From Ambrosia x helenae (taxonomy: Eukaryota; Streptophyta; Magnoliopsida; Asterales; Asteraceae), in contig CM061231.1 of NCBI GenBank assembly GCA_030844895.1, forward strand, positions 84,974,706 through 85,038,705: a stretch of 64,000 nucleotides of DNA. Direction: 5' to 3'. A program made the position numbers and the translations under genes. This document shows positions 58,520 to 64,000 of the stretch, piece after piece; the first letter of the stretch is position 1; each line of letters begins with the position of its first letter. The notes beneath the pieces were generated by a model. The model did not search any database. It saw only the letters and a program-made list of their open reading frames with translations, and was not told the DNA's origin.

Positions 58520-59775
58520 GGCAAATTCGGGTTAACAACGTTGTCTAGATGAAAGTCTACCTTAGCGAGTCACGCGTATATTGTACTTAACTGGGTTAGT
58601 TAAGTCGGGTTATGGTTCGGGAACTATTGGTTAGTCTAGAAGATCATTGGATGTTGGTCTAGAGGTTCGTTAGATGTCAGTCCTTAACCAAGTGTACAAA
58701 CGGTGACGATCGGTAGGATCGTCAGGGTATACGGAACATACGAGTCTCGAGTCCCGGGAATTGGTGAACGAGTGTAAATATGTGTATTTACTTGTGTTAT
58801 TGTATGTTTTGGAGCGTAAACATAACACGGGGAGTCTCGGGTCACCAATGGGATGTCGAGTCTTGTACTTTGGGTCAGTTAAACAGTCACGGTATTTTTA
58901 AACGAACTTGGTTATGGTCTGGACATCTAGGGACTAATTAACCTGCGGGTTATTAGTCTAAGTACTTGTAACTGTCGTATGTTAGGTCGCCACTTTACGG
59001 GACTAGCATAGCAGCTGAGTTTACTCGGGTTAAGGAGTAAAGGAACTTAAGGTGAGTTTACGGCCCCTCTTTTAACTGGTTTTACGTTTTCGGGGGAGAA
59101 AACATGTGTTAAAACAACTATTTGGTAATCACTGTCATACTATGGGTTCTAACGTATACTACACGATCTTTGGAAGTCCGGGGGGAACCATGAATGTGCG
59201 GGTTTGCACAACGGGGAAATGTGAATAGCGCTATTGGGAATGACCAACCCCGCTCGTCGGCTTGGAGGGCCGGGCGAGTGCATATTGTCTCAAACAGGAA
59301 CAACAGGAACATTTGGAACTATTCGGGCACAAAACTGGTATACGTGTTAGTAATGGTTTTCCAATCGTGGTAGTAGCAAAACGTACGCCTAGCTAGCGTA
59401 TACTGGTTTCTATTTATTATAGTATGGACAGGTGGACTTGGTACTTGAACTGCAAACCTGTAAACTCACCAGCATTTTTGTGCTGACGTAAACTTTTACA
59501 TGTTTTCTCAGGTCGCTAAGGTAGCACAGGGGAACTAGGGCGCACGCGTCTGCACGGCGTCTAGATAGAGTTGCATTATTTCACAAACATTGAACTTGGT
59601 TTATTTATGTTGAACTTTGTTTTGAATAAGCTTCCGCTGTAAACGGGATTTTAAAACTATGTTTTGGTATTGCATTAATTACATCTAGACTTGTTTATTG
59701 TGATCGTTGGTTTGGATCCTGGTTTGTCATGCGCCTCGCGGTAAAACTCCGCAAGTGGATTTTGAGGGTGTGACA
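58510..59775 (+). repeat. 3' LTR of the gypsy element
   Basis: 1266 bp, TG...CA. It is the same as the 5' LTR except for two compensating one-base indels in C runs. Confidence 0.93.
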
Positions 59776-62660
59776 GCTTTGTTGATTGGAGCAGTTTACC
59801 AGATGAGCTAACAGATGAGAACTTTGCTCTTGTTGCCAAACCTAAGAATGAACCAGAAAATTTCTATTTCATGGCATTACAGACAATTGTTGAAGAAGTT
59901 GAATATGAGGAAGTGGTTTTTGAGTTTGAAAATATGACTGATGATGTTGTTGATACAGTTGTTTCGGTTGAAAAGTCTGAAGAAGAGGTTGTGAATCTCT
60001 CAGATCCATGGAGTGAAAATGATTATGAGTGCAAGTGTGAATGTGCATTGATGGTTGCTGCTAAGGTATCTCCTCAAATCTTAAATCATTTATGTTTAAA
60101 CAAATGTGTAATAGCATTTGCAAACATTAAAGAGGTGAATGAAAACCTTAGAAAGAAATTTTAGAGGATGAAATTCAGTTTGAAAAACTCACAAAAGAGT
60201 TAAAATCAAAATTAACTGTAAAAGAATCTAAAATCAGCAGTTTAAAACATGAAGCAAGCATAACCAAGGACCAGCTCCAAACTATGAAAACAAAATATCA
60301 GAGTTGTAAATAGGAGCTTGAATCCACCCAAGTTGAGTGTGAAAAATGGGTGGAATCATGCAAAGGTTTTGAGATGCTCCTCAATAAACAGACCAAAAGT
60401 GATGTGAAATTTCGCATTGGTTGCAATGAAATCACTGCTCAAATTTCTCAAAACACTGACAAAAGGGAACCAAAGTTGGTTGAGGTTATTCCAACAAATT
60501 TGGAGGGTCAAGAAATTAAAATCACTGAACCTAATGGCAAGAAAATTGTTCTTGAAAAACTTGAAGGTTCCTCATCATTTACTGAAATTGAAAAATATTA
60601 GTTTAAACCAACTTGGTCAGATGATTGTGATGTTCTTGATAACTTCAAACAGTCAATTTTGAAACTCCTACTGGTAAAAAGGTACCACAGGAAAAAATCA
60701 TTCCCTTAAAAGATCTTCCAACAGATGTTCAAACATCTGTTGAAAAGAAGAAAGAAAAAGGGAATAAGAAAGAAAAGGATTCAAACTTGTTTTGTGAAAA
60801 GAAGAACCATGTTACTAAAAACTGTTTTCTTCTAAAAGCATATGACATCAACAAAGGAACAAGTGTGTGTGATTCTAAACCAAACTGTTCAATATGTGGT
60901 AAAAAGAATCATAAAACCTAAGAGGTCAGTACTTCAAAAGGAAAGCCTAAACAGACTTTCACACCAACCCAAACATCTGTTATCAAAAATCTTAATGAAA
61001 ACTCTGCTCCCAGAGATGTTCAAGTAACAGATGCTCCACCCTCAAACAAGTTTCCAAGAGGACATGGACAACCACCTTGTCATTGTCTGCCACATGTCTA
61101 TGAAGAGCCAAAAAGGCCTTCAAAACCAAAAGTGAACAGGCATCCTCATGGCTACTATCATCTGACAGAAAATGGTCAAACATCTGTTGCACCAAGTGTT
61201 GACATACAAACACAGGCAAATGGTCAACAACAGTTGTTGAACTTGGTCCAAAAACTTATTCAAACCACTAATCATTCTCCAAAACATGAGCCTGTAAGGT
61301 CTGGGAACCCATCCAAAGACAACTTGGCTTTAGACACTCACCAAAACTAACTCATTATTGAAGTGTAGGGAGCTTCTGCTTGCTAAGATAGTTTATGGTA
61401 TGTAGACAATGGAGGCTCCAGGCACATGACAGGATGTAGAGCCCTACTTCTGGACTTCTTAGCTCATGGAGGGGGTGATATATCTTTTGGTAATGATTCT
61501 AAAGGTAAGGTGTTGGGTTCTGGGACTGTTCAGGCTGGGAGACTCAAGTTTGAAAATGTCAATCTTATTGATAATCTTAAATTTAATCTTCTTAGGGCCT
61601 GTTTGGTAGCCTCTTAATGAGGCTCTGAACCATTCAGCTCTTAATGGTTCAGCATTCAGACTGTTTGTTTCATCCTAAAAAAGGCTCTGAATGGAATGGT
61701 TAAGAGCTGAACCATTCAGACTTTGTGCATAGCTGAACCATTCAGTACTTAATCATTCAGTGCCTCTTAACCATTCAGACCTCTTAATGATTCAACACTT
61801 AATCAACTAAACAGCCCGTTAGTGTTTCACAAATGAGTGACAAAGGCTATGGGTCATATTTCACTAAGAAAACTTGTAAGATTATTGGGCCAGAAGTGGT
61901 TAAAAAGATTGATACTATCATAGCCGAGAGCAAAGCACAACTTGTTGCTCATAGAAGTGGCAATGTGTATGTGGTTGATATGTTGAAATATAATTCTATG
62001 GAAAATGTCTGTCTATTCTCCGTTGCCTCATCTAAAGAGACAGAATTGTGGCATAGGATTTTGGGTCATACCAACCTTCAAATTATCAACTCACTCTCAA
62101 AACAAAGCCTTGTGAGAGGCCTTCCTTAAAAGGAATTCAAATGTGATGAGCATTGTGTTTCCTGTTTAAAAGGTAAACAACATAAAAGCTCTTTCAAATC
62201 CATTGATGAGTCCAAAACTAGTCAATGTCTTCAATTGTTGCACATGGACTTGTTTGGCCTAGTTAAAATCATGAGTCTAAGAAAAAAGAGATTTTGTCTT
62301 GTCATAGTTGATGATTTTTCTAGGTTTACATGCACTTACCTTTTACACTCTAAGGATGAGACTGCAAGTATTTTGAAGGACTTTGTAACCAAAGTTGAAA
62401 AACAATATGACTTGCCAATAAAGATCTTTAGAAGTTACAATGGAACAAAGTTCAAAAATAAGGAGTTGGATGACTTCTGTGTGTCAAAAGGAATTGTGAG
62501 GCAGTTTAGCATTCCAAGAACACCAGAACAAAATGGGGTGGTTGAAAGGAAAAACAGAACCCTCATTGAGGCTGCAAGAACTATGCTAGCAAATTCTGGT
62601 TTACGACTGTCCTTTTGGGCAGAAGCTGTAAACACTGCCTGTTATGTTCAGAACTGTTAG
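59776..62660 (+). pseudogene. Copia gag end, protease and integrase remnants
   Basis: After the gypsy element the copia frame resumes with an acidic stretch (EEVEYEEVVFEFENM) and a coiled-coil-like stretch (60180-60330), broken by stops at 60162, 60311 and 60599. Protease appears as YVDNGGSRHMTG (61400-61435), with Asp-Asn-Gly where family members have Asp-Ser-Gly. The GAG-pre-integrase motif is ELWHRILGH near 62044. Integrase runs 62235-62650 with MDLFG and ERKNRTL, but the second catalytic Asp is changed (FRSYNG instead of RSDNG). The reading ends at 62658 with no reverse transcriptase. The product would be inactive. Confidence 0.75.
61595..61818. mobile_element. Tourist-like MITE in copia protease region
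   Basis: Ends GGGCCTGTTTGGTAG and CTAAACAGCCCG are inverted repeats, with TTA at 61592-61594 and 61819-61821. Removing the 224 bp and one TTA rejoins the copia frame as NLLSVSQM, the normal copia motif, which confirms the borders. The inside repeats CTGAACCATTCAG and TTAATGATTCA words. Confidence 0.88.
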
Positions 62661-62898
62661 GTCTGTTGACCTGGAGAAGAACATATGATTGAAAAGCCAA
62701 AACATGCTACATATGATCCAAAATAAAAACAACATTACAAGTTACTTCTCCCAAAAGACTATTGACTCTAACATCTCATGTACCCCAACAACTACTGATC
62801 ACAAATGTCTGATGAGGAAACAACTGCTAGAACAACTGCTGATCACAAAGGTCTGATGAAGAAACAACTGCTGATCAAAGTACTAAAGACTCAAGGTC

Positions 62899-63352
62899 TG
62901 TTGGAGCCAACAGCACTAAGGCTCCAACAGATGATTCAAGACCATCAGAGGTTTACCTATCAGCTGTTTAGTTATCAGAGGTTTCCTATGTAACAGTGTT
63001 TATTTCATCAGATGTTTTATGTTGTTATTCTGTTAGATGTCACTGTCTTAGGTGACGTCAGCCTAGGTCATCAGTTGTTTAGATTGTCTATAAATAGAAC
63101 AGTGCATGTACTATTCTATTCATCACTCAAAACATTCTCTTAGACAAACTTACACAGAGTGATCAGGCTGAGGGGGAGTAATTGTACATTCGTTTGTAAT
63201 CATTAAATTTTATGAAAGCTTTCGATTCTAAAACAATTATACTCTTGTTTTGATTTATAGTTTATCATTCCGCTGCACTTTCCATTTATAGATTAACTTC
63301 TTTCATCTTTCATTACTTAAACAATCAAAACAATCAAACTCAGATCTTAACA
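62899..63352 (+). repeat. Copia LTR shared by two copia copies
   Basis: It starts TGTTGGAGCC and ends TCTTAACA. A TATA-like CTATAAATAG lies near 63090, and TCAGGCTGAGGGGGAG near 63163 matches the left LTR. A PBS (TGGTATCAGAGC, 63355-63366) follows, so this LTR is the 3' LTR of copy 1 and the 5' LTR of copy 2. Confidence 0.85.
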
Positions 63353-64000
63353 ATTGGTATCAGAGCTTGGTCAATTAAATTCGATCTAACCAATCAATTT
63401 AATATAAACAGATCAGCTCACAATTATTGATATCGTTTGTTTGTCGGATTGAAAACAGAGTAATAGTTTATTTACAATTCAACCGTTTTATAAACAGACT
63501 TTGTTTTAGAAACAATCAGAGAATGGCTTCAATCAATCACGATCCAAATAACACTGACACGAACAACAAGCCACCAATGCTTGTCAGATCTGAATACAGT
63601 ATCTGGCAACGTCGGATGAGCCATGTTCTAGCTCAACAGAATACTGGGTGTTGGAAGTCAGTTATCTTTGGACCACATGTTCCGATGGTGCCGAGTACCG
63701 AAGATCCCAAGGTTTAAGAGCCAAAGAAACTTGAAGACTACTCCGAGCAGGATTTTTAGAAAATTGAGTTAGATGCTAAGGCCTTCAGTATTGTGGCCAT
63801 GGCTCTACCCAATGATATCTATGCTGGGCTGTTACACTATAACAGTGCAAAGGAGTTGTCGGATGCTTTGAAAGAACAATTTGGTGGGACTGAAGAGGTT
63901 ATAGAAAAGAACCATGAAATACTTAATCAACAATTTGTGAGGTTTAACTGTCTCATTAGTGAACTAAAACTGGTGGGTCTAACTTATCCTAATTCAACTT
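63353..64000 (+). pseudogene. Second copia copy, 5' end of gag (runs off window)
   Basis: From ATG 63523 it reads MASINHDPNNTDTNNKPPML, like copy 1, but has TAA at 63715-63717 and an in-frame TAG near 63759. A deletion of about 40 bp relative to copy 1 lies around 63933. The rest is beyond the window. Confidence 0.75.

Larger units (their letters stand above)
51881..59775 (+). mobile_element. Complete young Ty3/gypsy element, Tekay-like chromovirus
   Basis: It has two 1266-bp LTRs, a PBS, one long spliced gag-pol frame and a 5-bp target duplication GCTTT (51876-51880 and 59776-59780). The LTRs start TGTGACACCT and end GGTGTGACA. In my read-through they differ only by a one-C indel near 52437/59066 and a one-C indel near 52549/59179, so the insertion is very recent. 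The integrase C-terminal signature and LTR landmarks fit the Tekay (Del) clade. All enzymatic motifs are present, so it is potentially autonomous. Confidence 0.92.
49891..63352 (+). mobile_element. Copia element 1, decayed, internally deleted and interrupted
   Basis: The left LTR is 49891-50337, 5'-truncated. The primer-binding site is at 50340 (TGGTATTAGAGC, one mismatch to initiator tRNA-Met). Gag and protease/integrase remnants are followed by the right LTR at 62899-63352. The gypsy element 51881-59775 and a MITE at 61595-61818 are inserted in it. Reverse transcriptase and RNase H are missing: after integrase the sequence passes almost directly to the 3' region at 62660. It cannot move by itself. 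Confidence 0.8.

Overview
This window is nuclear DNA of a flowering plant. The genes are split by short AT-rich introns, the intergenic DNA is AT-rich with many (TA)n tracts, and most of the sequence consists of nested plant transposons (Ty3/gypsy, Ty1/copia, MULE, CACTA, hAT, PIF/Harbinger, Helitron and foldback MITEs). The style of the retroelement proteins fits a eudicot, perhaps Asteraceae, but that assignment is a guess. Two ordinary host genes stand out: a six-exon F-box protein gene (2624-5334, +) and a three-exon group II WRKY transcription factor gene (32274-35918, +).

Layout. 1-549 is the 3' part of a Ty3/gypsy LTR. 0.85-1.8 kb holds a decayed RPA1-like gene (-). 2.6-5.3 kb is the F-box gene, with a GC-rich foldback element in intron 2. 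6.2-8.7 kb has hAT-like and SINE-like debris and a reversed LTR remnant. 8719-13840 is a CACTA element with a 3-bp target duplication that carries exon 1 of a plastid glutathione peroxidase gene and an unidentified split gene. 16.3-16.9 kb is a hAT MITE built almost wholly of GGTACC-like motifs. 17.9-19.9 kb contains three foldback MITEs and a Helitron 3' end, each separated by (TA)n.

19911-31588 is the centrepiece: an 11.7-kb Mutator-like element (MULE) with long terminal inverted repeats. It encodes an apparently intact FAR1-type transposase of about 837 codons (-), a decayed ULP1-like cysteine protease gene (+), and a third, unrecognised Tyr/Pro-rich acidic ORF (+). Its non-coding DNA is strewn with a 16-bp palindrome, TTTACACYRGTGTAAA. 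The same palindrome fills a 2-kb non-autonomous relative (38284-40259) and a 0.3-kb MITE (49381-49685) with similar termini.

The WRKY gene follows. Its first intron has been enlarged by a 1.2-kb hAT element (8-bp target duplication) and a 1.3-kb foldback element, and a frameshift lies just after the zinc finger. Next come a small CACTA element with a ribosomal protein L35 exon (36311-38069), the 2-kb MULE relative, a gypsy LTR-like block (40309-42557), a PIF/Harbinger-type element (42587-43464), and a 5.4-kb Helitron (43950-49376, -) holding unidentified coding fragments.

The right end is a nest. A decayed, internally deleted copia element (49891-63352) is interrupted by a complete and very young Tekay-like Ty3/gypsy element (51881-59775; LTRs differ by only two 1-bp indels; TSD GCTTT) and by a Tourist-like MITE (61595-61818). 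The copia LTR at 62899-63352 is shared with a second copia copy that runs off the window.
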